DNA of 64,000 nucleotides, taken from Arabidopsis thaliana. Its lineage: Eukaryota; Streptophyta; Magnoliopsida; Brassicales; Brassicaceae. The translations under genes and the position numbers were made by a program. Position 1 is the first letter of the stretch; every line of letters begins with the position of its first letter. The notes beneath the pieces were generated by a model that was not told the DNA's origin, ran no database searches, and worked only from the letters and a program-made list of their open reading frames with translations. The stretch lies in assembly GCF_000001735.4 (NCBI RefSeq), contig NC_003074.8, positions 2,170,101 through 2,234,100 of the forward strand, given 5' to 3'. This document shows, in pieces, positions 11,464 through 24,278 of the stretch.

Positions 11464-14349
11464 ATGCGGATGCTATTAAGACCAGGTAATCTGTGTATGC
11501 GCATTTCAGTTTCTGAAAATTTTCAGTGTTTAATCTGCTCGATTTTGAGCTGAATTCTGGTCGTTTCTTCATAGTATTGTAGCCTGGAGGTTGATAACTC
11601 CCATATGAACTATTCTATGGTGGGATTCGCTAGAACAAAATGTTTTTTTTTTTTTTGTTTATCCGCTCATTAGTTTGATCCTGATTTGCGTTATTTTTGT
11701 CTTATCACTGCAGGAATTATATTCCATACAGATACAAAATCATCTCGTGTTGTCACAGTTTGTAAGAACTTATCATCTTTATCTGATAATGGCGAAAATC
11801 ATGAGAAACCATATACATTTGAGGGTAATAGGCAAACTGTTAATGATATTTGCAATGTTTTGGAGACTGGTCCATGGGGACCTTCAGCTGAGAATACTCT
11901 ATCTGCTCTAAGTTTTAAACCACAACCAGAATTTGTCATTGGGGTTTTACGGAGGCTGAAAGATGTTAATCGGGCTATTGAGTATTTCCGTTGGTATGAG
12001 AGAAGAACCGAGCTGCCTCATTGTCCTGAATCATACAACTCCTTGCTTTTGGTGATGGCTCGTTGTAGAAATTTTGATGCTTTGGACCAGATTCTTGGAG
12101 AAATGAGTGTTGCAGGATTTGGCCCTTCTGTTAACACTTGTATTGAGATGGTTTTGGGCTGCGTTAAGGCTAATAAGCTTAGGGAAGGTTATGATGTTGT
12201 GCAGATGATGAGGAAGTTCAAGTTCCGACCTGCTTTTTCAGCTTACACAACTCTTATCGGTGCTTTCTCGGCAGTTAATCATTCTGATATGATGTTGACA
12301 CTCTTTCAGCAAATGCAGGAGTTAGGATATGAACCGACCGTTCATCTGTTTACAACATTGATTCGGGGATTTGCCAAAGAGGGTCGAGTTGATTCTGCTC
12401 TATCTTTACTTGATGAGATGAAGAGCAGCTCTCTTGATGCCGACATTGTTCTTTATAATGTATGTATTGATAGCTTTGGTAAAGTGGGCAAGGTTGATAT
12501 GGCATGGAAATTTTTTCATGAGATTGAAGCGAATGGTTTAAAGCCTGATGAAGTCACTTATACCAGCATGATAGGAGTTCTGTGCAAGGCAAACAGATTG
12601 GATGAAGCTGTAGAGATGTTTGAGCATCTAGAGAAGAATAGACGGGTTCCTTGCACTTATGCTTACAACACGATGATTATGGGTTATGGTTCGGCTGGAA
12701 AATTTGATGAAGCATACAGTCTCCTAGAGAGACAGAGGGCTAAAGGGTCTATACCGAGTGTGATTGCATATAATTGCATTCTTACATGCTTAAGGAAAAT
12801 GGGAAAAGTGGACGAAGCTTTGAAAGTTTTCGAGGAGATGAAAAAAGACGCTGCTCCAAATCTTTCAACCTATAATATTCTCATTGACATGCTGTGTAGA
12901 GCTGGTAAACTTGACACTGCTTTTGAGCTACGCGATTCTATGCAGAAGGCTGGTCTGTTTCCTAATGTGAGGACTGTGAACATAATGGTTGATCGGCTCT
13001 GTAAATCCCAAAAACTTGATGAAGCATGTGCTATGTTCGAGGAGATGGATTATAAGGTTTGTACCCCAGATGAGATTACATTTTGCTCCCTCATAGATGG
13101 CTTAGGAAAGGTCGGAAGAGTTGATGACGCTTACAAAGTCTATGAAAAGATGTTGGATTCTGATTGTCGTACTAACTCTATCGTTTACACATCCCTCATA
13201 AAAAACTTCTTCAACCACGGTAGAAAAGAAGATGGACACAAGATATACAAGGACATGATTAATCAAAACTGTTCTCCTGATTTACAGCTTCTTAATACGT
13301 ACATGGATTGCATGTTCAAGGCTGGAGAACCAGAAAAGGGAAGGGCCATGTTTGAAGAAATAAAAGCCCGTCGGTTTGTCCCAGATGCTCGAAGCTACTC
13401 GATTTTAATTCATGGACTAATAAAAGCAGGATTTGCAAATGAAACTTATGAGTTGTTTTATTCCATGAAAGAGCAAGGGTGTGTCTTGGACACACGTGCT
13501 TACAATATTGTCATTGACGGTTTCTGCAAGTGTGGAAAAGTTAACAAAGCTTATCAGCTGCTGGAGGAAATGAAGACAAAAGGTTTTGAGCCAACTGTTG
13601 TTACGTATGGTTCAGTCATCGACGGGCTTGCAAAAATAGATCGGCTTGATGAAGCTTATATGCTCTTTGAGGAAGCAAAATCGAAGAGAATAGAGCTAAA
13701 CGTGGTGATTTACAGTAGTCTTATTGATGGGTTTGGAAAAGTTGGTAGGATAGATGAAGCTTACCTTATCTTGGAAGAGCTTATGCAGAAAGGATTAACA
13801 CCTAATCTTTACACATGGAACTCATTGCTTGATGCATTGGTCAAAGCTGAGGAAATCAACGAAGCGCTTGTCTGTTTTCAGTCGATGAAAGAACTGAAAT
13901 GCACGCCAAACCAAGTTACTTATGGTATCCTAATAAATGGTCTTTGTAAGGTCAGGAAGTTCAATAAAGCCTTTGTCTTTTGGCAGGAGATGCAGAAACA
14001 GGGGATGAAACCCAGTACTATTTCTTACACCACCATGATATCAGGACTTGCAAAGGCTGGGAATATTGCAGAGGCTGGGGCGCTCTTCGATCGGTTCAAG
14101 GCAAACGGTGGTGTTCCAGACTCTGCTTGTTATAATGCCATGATCGAAGGTCTAAGTAACGGAAACAGGGCAATGGATGCTTTTTCTCTTTTTGAGGAAA
14201 CACGTCGAAGAGGATTACCTATCCATAACAAAACCTGTGTTGTTCTTTTGGATACTTTGCATAAGAATGATTGTCTTGAGCAAGCAGCTATTGTGGGAGC
14301 TGTTTTGAGGGAAACGGGAAAGGCACGGCATGCTGCCCGATCTTGGTAG
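11464..14349 (+). CDS. P-class pentatricopeptide repeat protein, 2 exons, about 885 aa (At3g06920)
   Basis: A small exon at 11464-11485 (MRMLLRP) joins at AG|GT to 11714-14349; the phase fits (Gly codon split G|GA). The long frame could start at 11686 inside the intron, but the spliced start gives a better N-terminus for organelle import: basic, hydrophobic and hydroxylated. From about residue 95 the protein is a continuous array of about twenty 35-residue PPR units with typical starts such as 'VVTYGSVIDGLAK' and 'SYTTMISGLAK'. There is no E, DYW or SMR tail, so it is a pure P-type protein that binds RNA in mitochondria or chloroplasts (stability, processing, translation). The RNA target cannot be read with confidence by eye. 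Confidence 0.95.
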
Positions 14350-15368
14350 ACAGTTTATCGATAATCTCGTTTCTTGTATAGGAAAACCAAGACATTTTGG
14401 GTTATGTCTGATTTCAGTTAAGTGAGCATTCTGAAGCACAAGTATCCCAAGTTTTCTGGAGAGGGCAATGTTTGTTTGACATCTGTCAGTGTTCACAGAT
14501 CGAGAAAGATGGGTGTTCTTCACTGGAAATATGCTCAATAAACACCAGATAATTACTTCTGTTTCCCTTCTTCGTTTGTATCATTTACCAGAACCTTCAT
14601 GGTAACTTCCCCATCCAGATGAATCTTCTGCGTTCTTCCTTATGTTGGACCTGCACCTTCCGATTCTTATCATTGCCATTTTTGCAGGATTTGAAAGGAG
14701 ACTATTGCTCGGTCTATATGTCGACTTCGGTATGAGCTCTTATTCATCACGAAGGTTGTAATTTCTGTGACTCAAGAGCCAGCCTCTTATTCAGTGAAAG
14801 CAGGAATCTTTAAGGAGATTGTGATTTGAAGTGAATTTCATAAGAAAGTGTCTGTTTTGCTCTGTCTTACATACACTGAAACTACACGAGTTTGATAGAG
14901 ACGAGATAACCTCCTTCAAATTCATCTTTTGCTCACCTTTTGACTTTAATAATATGTTCTACGTCTGTTTCCATTGATAAAGTTCTCTTACGATTCTTGC
15001 TCGAGTAAAACTATCATTTTATCAAACCATAGAACTCAATTTAGAAAGACATGTTTTTCTGATAAATGAACTCGATTCTTGATTCATTGTTTACATTGCG
15101 TGTGGCTTTTAAAGATAACGTAAATAATTGATAAGTTGGGTGTGAAAAGAAATACACAAAGAAGCAGAGACTTTTCCATGGAAGCAATGGGAATGATAAG
15201 ATCTTTCCATGCTCATCATTTTGATCTTTCCATACCAAAACTCATAAAGACACCAGAAACATTTTTTTTACCTTTTTGACGTTACAAACAGAAATCCCAA
15301 GCTCAAAATATGACTGAGATTCAAAGATCCCAATTATCATCTCTCACCTTCATTTCACTTATTAGCTT
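14350..15368. other. convergent intergenic region, 3' UTRs
   Basis: About 1 kb between the stops of the PPR gene and PRMT4B. The left part (to about 14.9 kb) is relatively GC-rich and may be a long, possibly spliced, 3' UTR of the PPR transcript. The frames seen here are short and have no recognisable content. Confidence 0.45.
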
Positions 15369-18300
15369 TTAGAGCTGGGCACTTGGGTTCTGTGGCAATT
15401 GTTGCAGTAACTCTTCTTCTAATTCATCGTTTGGTGTTTGTATGTCCTGCTAAGAGTAAATGCATATATATTGGTACACATATAAAAAGAAAGCAACCAT
15501 ACCTATTCTAGTTGCTGAATGCATTTTTACCTGTGTACTTAGCTCTGGTTGTGGTTGTAGAGGTGGTTCTTGTGCAACAGGGTATGCTTGTGGCTGAGAC
15601 ATTCTATAATAAGGTTCTTTCAGATCGAATTTGCATGTCGATGATTGGAGAATTCCGCCTTGACTTGCACCGGGCCCCCACATTTTAGCTGTTAAAAACC
15701 CATTTTGTTATCAGATCAGGAAAAGAAGTTGAAAGTTGGTTCATGGTGCTTTCAAATGACGAAAACACAGAAAAAAAGAAGAAGCAAACTGCACCTGATA
15801 AAGTTAGATCTATGGTGTAACTCTGAGCACTGTGGGCTATCAAATGAAGTCTACCAGTGATCTCTTGACCTGCCATTACGTAAATAGGCTGCGAGAGAAC
15901 ACATCTGATTTGGTACCAATGCGTTGTAGGTGCACCGGGAGCAGTTGTGAGCCATCTTTGGACCGTGCTGTTGAAAATAGAGTAAAACGAGTTTGAAATA
16001 TAAATCTTCAATTGCAAAGAGAAACATGAAGATGAAAAGTTTTGAATGAAGAAGAATAAAAAGCAAGAGTTACCTCCCGTCAAAGAGAACGTCAAACCAG
16101 CAGGCAAGTCCATGCATTCTGGTGCACATGGAAGCAGTGAACTTCAACGGGATATCAATCTCGTAAAAATCTTCTTCCTAGGGAAACGAATTCAGGGGTA
16201 AAATGAGATTGTAAGTCATTCACCCCACCATGAAAGATCAAATTTCTTGACATAATGGAACGCTGAGGAACAGTCTTAACTAGTGTATGTATACCTTCAT
16301 TTGAGTGAAATCTATCATGTGGAACATCGGAGAAGCCACTAATAATCTCGGATCAAATGCATCAACCACGGGCTGTAAAATCCATAGATAATGATTCATC
16401 AATACCCGTTATGTTGAGAATAACCAATATGTTAGTTGGTGCAAATACATATTTCGATTATGTTGTGTGTGAATACATATTTCGATTATGTTGTGTGTGA
16501 ATATACCTGAGAAAAATAACCTTGGTGCGCTGATCCATATAGAGGTGTCAGATCAACTCCATAATAGTTCTGCTGTTGCCAAAACATAGCCTGCATAGAG
16601 GAGGAATGTATATTATTGAATGCTTAAGACTTCATAGAAAAACTGAACTAAACCAGCATATTTTGGAAAAAATTCTGGGAAGTAATTCTTAGAATAACCA
16701 GTTGCATTCCGTACCTTATTTGCCATCTCAATAAATAAGAATTCATCAGAAAAAGGTGCCATGTGAATCCTACAGTGATAAAACTACATGAGAGTGAAGA
16801 CATAGTAAGAAATTAAATAAGGAAAGGCTCTCAAAGGTTGCCTTTACCTTCCGACAGTGGGAAACATTTTGCCTTTTGGAGTCATAAAACGATCCCTAGC
16901 AATTACATACGATTCTAACATTCTCTCGTTGACCAATAAGGTGCCTGATTTAAAACATAAGACTTGTCATTCAAATGATTAATGGAACTTTCAATCACTA
17001 GTGATGTTTTTACGCATATTTTTCTCTGACCAAGGTTTTTTCTGGTCTAAAGATTCCAAGTTTTGTAATTTTCAAAGGAAAAAGACGCACAAAAAAAAAA
17101 GTACGTCTCTGAGATACATACCCATCGGTTCAGAAATCAAAATATCTGCTTTCTCAGGCAACTCGATATCCTCAACTTTACCCTTGATGACCTACACTTG
17201 TGCAAGCTTCAACAACATCAGACAAATGCATATAACACAACTCTATATACTGACCAAATTGAATTAGAAGTCTTACTGTGATTCGGTCAGCGAATAATGG
17301 GTTTCCAGCAATCAGCTTACGAGCATACTCAGCCATTTCTGATGCTTCAACCGCATACACATGTTTGGCACCAGCCTAATATAGCAGAAAATAAAGATAT
17401 GTATGAAGAAGATGAAGCAAAAATTCATAAGTACCATAACCATCTGATAGCTATGTCAGCCGCTCACACCGAGACATAACTAGAAAGTAGTTCACATTTA
17501 CTTTGGCATTACTACCTTTTGCATTTATGGATCACCAATTCGGTGGATTAAGGCAAGGAGAGGTTCGAGTCAGAGATGTATTTGTAAAACTATATTGAGG
17601 ACTTCGCAATAAACAAGCTTTCTTTATTCATAGTCTAGCTTTACAGATAAAGCTCTGCCTATCTATCAACCTCTTCTTGTTTGACCATAGCAAAGTCTTA
17701 GTTCTGTAACCTATAGCCTAAATATTAAATACCTGGGCCGCAAACATTGACAAAATGCCACTCCCAGCACCCACATCGACCACAACACGACCAGCAAAAT
17801 CTGAATGATTCTCCATGACTGCGGCATAGTACGTACCTGAAGACATGAATGAGGTTCATAAATAGTTATTCCAAGACAAACAGCGGTGAGAAGAAAACAG
17901 AAGATATTCGTATGATGGGTTTGAATCGTTTAAAATCAAGAAAACTGGAACAGTTTTGAAACAAACAACACATTGAGGCCAGATATTTTACCTGTCCGCA
18001 CATAATCTTGTAGCATATTTTGCTGATGTAGAAGTTGTCCATAATAATGAAAATACATTTTTGCCGATGACGCCTCTATCTTATTGTCGAACTTGCTTTT
18101 ATTAGCTGAAACTGTTCCATTTTGCAAGGATGATCCTAGAAACGGAAAAGTGAGAAGACAGTAAAGGAGTATGCAATAATATTATGCATAGATTTTGAAA
18201 TGGGCAATGACAGTGAATGCACAAGTAGCCACAGAGAGAAATTGGTTCTTTACAGTCTGAGAAAAAAACATAGATTTTCATAAAACTATTCTATAATGGG

Positions 18301-19196
18301 GCTTCAATACTTTCTTAATTAAAAGCCAGAAGAAAAGCAAACATAAGGCATTCATGCTATAACACCTCCAAGAAAGTAAATTGATACAATGGCGCACCTT
18401 GAACAACAGAATCATTTCTCCACTCTTCAAAGGACTCACAAAAATCCTTGCTATCCTTCTCATTTTTGAATTTTATATTGACTCCTTTGGAGAATGATTT
18501 CTGTTTCACAAAATCATTTCATTATGAAGAAAAGTGGATTAATAAAGAAGGCGAGACAAGATATTCACTTTAAAGAATAACTAAAGAAATTGATCCTGCT
18601 CCCAAGTACTCAAACATAACGTACCTCCTCTGAAGAACTTGAACCATCAGATACACAGATGAAATGGACTGGCCCCAACTTGAATAACTGAGGGGAAAAA
18701 CATTGACAAAGATATAATACGATCAATGCACGCATTCTCAGATACAACAAGACCCAATAAGATTATAAAACATAAGCAAAACAAGTTTTACCAAAATTCA
18801 AACTTTCAGAATTAAAATATATCGTCAATTGTAAAAATTAGTATGAAAACCATCTTCAATCTCAGATTAGTTACAGAAAAATAACAGAGTTTCGTCATCT
18901 TCATGTAGCAAAAACAAACGTTTTAAACGAGATGGGAAAAAATAATCAAAACCGATAAGAACCAGCGGAACAGTAACATAAGCATGTGAATCGACATTCA
19001 CCTGAGCGGAAGCGAGATCAAAATTGAAACAATGGGTCGAATCCGATTGCAGAAATCGGAGCTCCGTGACTCCATCAACGTAGGAAAACGTAGCTACAGC
19101 TGGAGAGGACGACGAAACGGAAGACGAAGAGAGATCAGTGACTGACTCTAAAGAGTACTCCAGCTGCTCAAGCTTTTTCACAGAAGATACCTCCAT
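15369..19196 (-). CDS. PRMT4B: protein arginine methyltransferase PRMT4B (CARM1-like), multi-exon (At3g06930)
   Basis: A type I arginine methyltransferase that asymmetrically dimethylates histone H3 Arg17 and other proteins; in Arabidopsis it acts redundantly with PRMT4A in flowering control. Exon 1 starts at 19196 (MEVSSVKKLEQLEYS), with a Ser-rich N-terminal domain like the PH-like domain of CARM1. The core is visible across exons: 'YYGQLLHQQNML' near 18.03 kb, the SAM-binding 'VDVGAGSGILSMFAAQAGA' near 17.75 kb, 'YAVEASEMAEYARKLI' near 17.34 kb, the double-E loop 'ISEPMGTLLVNERML' split by an intron near 17.1-16.9 kb, and 'THWYQIRCVL' (THW loop) near 15.92 kb. The last exon encodes a Gln/Glu-rich tail and stops at TAA 15369-15371. 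An upstream in-frame extension from 19325 is the 5' UTR. Confidence 0.95.
16444..16499. repeat. perfect 28-bp tandem duplication in a PRMT4B intron
   Basis: Two identical adjacent copies, 16444-16471 and 16472-16499, of the unit beginning 'aatacatatttcgatt' and ending 'tgtgtgtg'. It is intronic with no obvious role, and is a likely length polymorphism between accessions. Confidence 0.9.
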
Positions 19197-19587
19197 TTTT
19201 ACAAAACGATGCGAATGTACAGATACAGTCTCTGTATGTGTGTGTAAACGAAGCTTAAGAATTTTAGGGTTTTTCTGCTGAGAGTTTCCGAACTCTCTGA
19301 GAGGGAGAAGAGTTAAAGCCGCCAAAAGGAGTAATGAAACGGTGGCATTTTCGTAATTTTTACTATGATTATGGGATAGGATTGTAAGTTACATTTATTA
19401 ATTCTTAAACCAATTTCATAGATCAAAAAGTTCGAATGTGAATGTCATACATCAACCAACAAGTTCTGCGAAGAAAAAAAAGCTCGCTTTGATCTGAAAA
19501 CGAACGAGATCTTTATTCTTCATCACACAAGAAGAGAAGAGATCCAAAATCATCTACTACTTTAAACTAACCAAAACATCCTAACAA
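19197..19587. promoter_or_regulatory. PRMT4B promoter and MUG5 3' flank
   Basis: About 390 bp between two genes on the same strand. The part near 19.2-19.33 kb is the PRMT4B 5' leader (a spurious in-frame N-terminal extension). An 'aattttagggttttt' near 19260 contains AACCCTAA on the gene strand (telo-box like). Confidence 0.5.
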
Positions 19588-22120
19588 CTAAGTAGCTTTG
19601 CATGTTTTCTTGTTATGTCCTAGTCCCTTGCACTTGCTACACTGTAGCTGACGTTTCATCATGTCCAACGGCTCAACCTTCTTTATCTTTGGTCTTCCCG
19701 GTGTCCTCCGTGTGGGTGGAGGAGTCACGCAAACTAACCCCTCCGGCGGATCATCCAGCATCATCCTGTCCATGTTTGGGACAGGTTGAATCGACTCTGC
19801 ATACATTAACCGGTGACTCTCAACTGTTAAGTACGTAGAGCAATACTCATACGGGCTTTTCTCTATGCATCCAATCACGGCAATTGCATGGCTACAAGGT
19901 AACCCAGTTAGCCGCCAGGTCTTGCAGTCACAATCACACTGATTGATATCAACTATACTGACCGAAGATTCTCCTCCATTAACCTGGAATAAGCTCCCTT
20001 CTGGCGATGAAACCTGAAGTAATTGCGCAAGTTCTATTTCTTTCTGTAGCTTCTCTTCGTTAGATGGTGTTAGAGTTGTGACCCATTCCCGGGATTTAAC
20101 CTGCCTGGTATAAATAGATTGCATCATCTTTGCTCGAAATTCGTCAATCATTTGGGTAATGGGAAACTCATGTGCTTCAGAAACCCAGCTGTAGAAGTCT
20201 TTCCCAAAGTTTGAGTTCATCTTGTTATATCTCTCTCCTTGGAACAGCGCATTTGCCCAATGGTGTGGTTCACTTTCTATAACCCAGTTGTAAGCATCAG
20301 GAGATATGCTTTTTATATTCTCCAAGGCAAGGTAATAACCCACGGGTGTTGTTGCATATGCCACAGAGTAGAAATCGTTGAGCATATACCGTCTTGCTTC
20401 ATGGGAAAACTGCCCCTTCAAGTCCACATTTAGTTTTTCAGCAAGCTGGCCTAGACAGTATGCATGATGTGCGTCTTTTTCAAAGACCTGCGCTATCGCA
20501 TTCTTCAGACCATTCTGGAAATCTGCAACAAAAGTGATTATTCGCGACTCAGACAACGCAGTTTTGAGTTGTTCCAAAAACCAAAGCCAGTTCTCCTCTG
20601 TCTCTGAATCCACAATAGCAAAGGCTACTGGAAATATGCCATCTTCAGCGTCAGAAGCTGTTGCAACAAGCATAACCCCTTGGTATTTTGAGTTTAAGAT
20701 AGCGTTGTCAAGGAACAGGAGAGGGCGGGAACCTTGTTTAAACCCAGATATTGAAGCATAGAATGATATGAAAAGACGATGGAAGCTCGAATCTTCTTTT
20801 GTCATGAAAGTGGCAATACTGCCAGGATTTGTCTCCTTGATCTTCTCACAGATTAGGGGAAGTTGACTATACGCCTCTTTATAAGAACCCTGTAGCTGCT
20901 CTCGGGCAATCTCTTTTGCCCTCCATGCCTGTGAGTAATTCAACTGAATACCATACTCTTTCTTTATGTCCTCAGCGATATCCTTGGGCTTGTAGTCTGG
21001 GAAGGCTTTCAACTTCTCTTTCAAGATGGTTCTTACCCATCCTCTAGTTGCACGGTAACCAGGTTTGATGACAGCTCTCTCACAAGTGTGCCTCGGGTTC
21101 ATTTTCTTGATACATATTAACTGAGTCGTTGATAGCCTCGATGCAGTGATACGCCATGGACAACCTTGAGCTTTGCATTTGACAGACACTCGATGGCTGT
21201 CATTTTTCTTGTATTTGTAAGCAAACCCATGGGCGACTGAATACTTGTGTAATGCATCTCGGAATTCAAGAAAGGTATTAAACCGTTGATCAACACCCGT
21301 GATGACGTTTTCCCACTGCTGTATTGCTGTGTGATGCCTCTGATCAACCAAAACAAAATTGCACGGCAACGGACTATCATCTGGCATCGCCATTTCAATT
21401 TGAAAATCATTTGCCATATCCTCCTCGACACCATCTCCTACAGCACAAATAGCAGGTACCACCCCTTCTGATGCCGTTGTCCTACTTGACCTGTAGTAGC
21501 AATTCACAGATTAGTTACTTTCTTTAACCTGATTCACAGATGACATGAATTATTATGAGTAAGAAGAAACTGACACTGCACTTCATTACATTATAGCAAT
21601 AGTTTTGGCGATTAAATGGCAGACCTCATAGCCGCAAACAACTTGAAAATAACCACGTACAATTCTTACCATGACCAGCTCAATAAACCAACACAAGTTC
21701 TAACATTGGACTCTATAGACCAAGGAAATAAAAATGTGTGAAAGAACTAGAACAAAGCAAAAGAAACATCTACCTACTAGCTGGCATGACGGAGAGATTT
21801 TTGGCAGCAGCTTCCTCGGGAATAACGAAGATCTCGACAGTCCCTGCATCTGAAGAAAAGTTGACCATTCGTATGAAATCTTTGTCCTTAGAGATGGTAA
21901 TAAGGGTCTTCTTGTTTCCAGGGAGAAAGTACTTAAGGGTCATTGCCTCCAAACCAAACCCAAAATTTTCAGCCAGCTCAGACTTGAAATCAGTCATTGA
22001 AGTATTCTGATCAATGTCAATTGCAAAAGCATCGCCGCCAGAATACGACAACGATCCATCTTTGATAGTAACAAACTCCCCTCCTGACTGACATATAGCT
22101 ATGACTTTGTTGGTGGTCAT
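19588..22120 (-). CDS. MUG5: domesticated Mutator-like transposase MUSTANG 5 (PB1 + MULE + SWIM), 749 aa (At3g06940)
   Basis: Two coding exons: 22120-21774 and 21490-19588, joined at AG|GT with exact phase (P-A-S-R-S-S-R-T-T). The ATG at 22118-22120 is chosen; the longer frame needs a TTG. Order of domains: PB1 (about residues 5-95, ending 'EIFVIPEE'); MuDR-type N-terminal zinc/DNA-binding region (about 190-260, with 'CKAQGCPWRI'); MULE DDE-like core (about 350-500, with 'LFLDNAILNSKY', 'VADFQNGL', 'EENWLWFLEQL'); SWIM zinc finger near 634 (CDC...CSH); C-terminal CCHC knuckle (CSKCKGLGHNKKTC). The MUSTANG family is an old domesticated transposase lineage retained as host genes in flowering plants; the PB1-bearing subset is MUGB. 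The frame is fully intact and I see no terminal inverted repeats, both fitting a host gene. The likely role is DNA binding or regulation in growth and reproduction. Confidence 0.9.
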
Positions 22121-22768
22121 GACCAAACGATACCTATAAAACCAAATCAGGCTCTATATCACACCTCAATGTACACAATTTTATCAAAATCAGCCAACGC
22201 CATGGCCACTGTACGAAATTTAAAAACTTCTATTAAGTTATGAACCCTAATTTCCAAAAAAGAATCTGAAATTGAATACTAGATCACAATTCTGACATCA
22301 GAAATGAGGATCGGAAGGGGGAAACAAACCCTACTATCGAACTGAACCAGGTTAAATCTAGGGTCAGAAAGAAGACATTGGAGTACCGTTTATTACGCCA
22401 GCCTGATTGAGAAAGCTCAAGAATTGGGAATCTCTTCGATGGGAAAATATAAAATTGCCGAGCTTTTTTTCTTCTGCAGACCGAGAGAGAGAGAGGAGAT
22501 GGTGAGAGTTTGAAACTTCCACGTACGGCCTCAGAGAGAAAAGGGTGATATCAAAACGATGCGTTTAGAAAGAACCTAAGAATTAGAGTAGCATTAAACC
22601 AAATCAATCTAATAACCAATGGTCCGGTCTGACCAATTTACCGCTCCCTAACTAACCGTATACGCACCGTTTTAAAGTCTTTCCCTAATCAGAATCTTGA
22701 GATTACACAGAGAGACAGGGCAGCAAACAAAGAAGAAGAAGAAGAAGAAGAAGAAGAAGAAGAAGAGG
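22121..22768. promoter_or_regulatory. bidirectional promoter of MUG5 and the pseudouridine synthase gene, with GAA repeat
   Basis: About 650 bp between divergent start codons. The MUG5 side probably includes a 5' UTR intron and a GAGA stretch at 22482-22500. A pure (GAA)n microsatellite at 22731-22766 lies in the 5' UTR only a few bases before the ATG at 22769. Confidence 0.55.
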
Positions 22769-24154
22769 ATGAGTTGCGTTACACCAGCACTTCCTCCTTC
22801 ACTCTTTACTAATGGGTATCTTTCGTCTCCTCAGAATATCTCCGTAAGCGCCACAAAAGCAATTTCTTCTTCTCTACTTCCTTGGAAATGCCAAGAAAGT
22901 TTTGTTGGTGATGTAATCTGAACTTTTGTTTTATTTTTGCAGATGACCAACTTGAACAGTTCGGTAAAGGTTAGTGATTCTGGTGCTTATAAATGGCGCC
23001 TTGTGATAGCCTACGATGGCACCCGTTTTGCAGGTTCGTCTTCTCACAAAACTTGTGTTCTTAAGTTTTTGATGCATCTATCAAAATCTTGTTTCCTTAT
23101 ATCCGCGCATTTGGTTTCTCAGGTTGGCAGTATCAGGAGTCACCACCAACTATCCAATCAATGTTAGAAAAAGCCTTAATTCAGATTACAGAGCTCGGTA
23201 GAAAAGAGCTTCAGCTTATTGGAGCTGGCAGGACCGATGCAGGAGTTCACGCTTGGGGTCAGGTTTGACTAAAGTCACAACTCTCTCTTTCTCAACTTCT
23301 CAACACAAACTAAATCATCCGTTATTCTTCAGGTAGCTCATTTTGTCACTCCTTTCAACTATACTAGTTTGGATAGCTTTCACGCTGCTTTGAACGGTCT
23401 TCTTCCTAAAGATATCCGTGTCAGAGAGCTGAGTGCAGCGGTTCCTGAGTTTCATGCTCGGTTTTCTGCCTCTAGCAAGGTTTATCGCTACCAGATATAC
23501 AACGACACTTTCATGGACCCGTTCCAGCGTCATTGGGCTTACCACTGTGCTTATAAACTGAATGCTTCTAAAATGCGGGAAGCTGCAAATCTTTTTGTTG
23601 GAAAGCATGATTTCTCTGCATTTGCTAACGCTACTCGGGAAGATGGAGTACCTGATCCTTTGAAAACTATATCTCGCTTCGATGTCATTCAAATGGTAAA
23701 GAAGAAAGATCTTAGTTCTGGAGAAGTTAGGGTAAGGATCAGACTTTGACCTTGTTGGTGTTTTGGTGTTTAGGGATCTCTTCTACAGCTTGAAGTTGAA
23801 GGTTCTGGCTTTTTGTACAGACAAGTCAGAAACATGGTTAGTTCTACACTCTCTTTTACATGCTTGACATGGCGATATAATGTTTTTTTAGTCTAAAGTT
23901 CTTTACATATGCAGGTAGCTTTGCTGATTCAGATTGGAAAAGAAGCACTGGATTCAGACATTGTCCCAATGATTCTCGAAACCAAAGACAGGAGGGTGCT
24001 TGCAAAGTATACTAGTTTGCCTGCGTCGCCTCATGGTCTTTGTCTTGTGTCTGTTAAGTATAAGGAAGATCATCTAAAGCTTCCATTGGATTGTCCTGTT
24101 ACTAGTTCTGGTAGACATCACACTATAACAAAATGTAAACTTCCCTTCTATTGA
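22769..24154 (+). CDS. TruA-family tRNA pseudouridine synthase, multi-exon, organelle-type (At3g06950)
   Basis: At least six exons. Exon 1 (MSCVTPALPPSLF) ends at 'ATCTCC|GTAAGC'. Exon 2 (from about 22943) carries 'WRLVIAYDGTRFAG'. Exon 3 carries 'GWQYQESPPTIQSMLE' and the catalytic 'GAGRTDAGVHAWGQ', in which the Asp is the universal pseudouridine synthase nucleophile. Exon 4 (from about 23334) carries 'ARFSASSKVYRYQIY' and 'FVGKHDFSAFAN'. A 78-nt intron (23696-23773) precedes 'VEGSGFLYRQVRNM', and the last exon ends at the TGA at 24152-24154. TruA enzymes modify U38-U40 of the tRNA anticodon arm. The Ser/Pro-rich N-terminus suggests import into chloroplast or mitochondrion, an inference from composition. 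A shorter alternative intron of 42 nt is possible but below normal plant size. Confidence 0.9.
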
Positions 24155-24278
24155 AACATTCTTCTGTTTGACATAAGAAACTGAACAATTAGAACATTGT
24201 CTATTTAGTATTTACTTCTCTGCAAGACTACAATCTTCACAGGATCAAGCTTGACATTTTGAGTGGAAAATCCTGATA

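Noticed and set aside
11686-11713. Start of the PPR protein at 11686
   Set aside because: The upstream exon 11464-11485 splices in phase and gives an import-type N-terminus, while 11686 lies within the intron.
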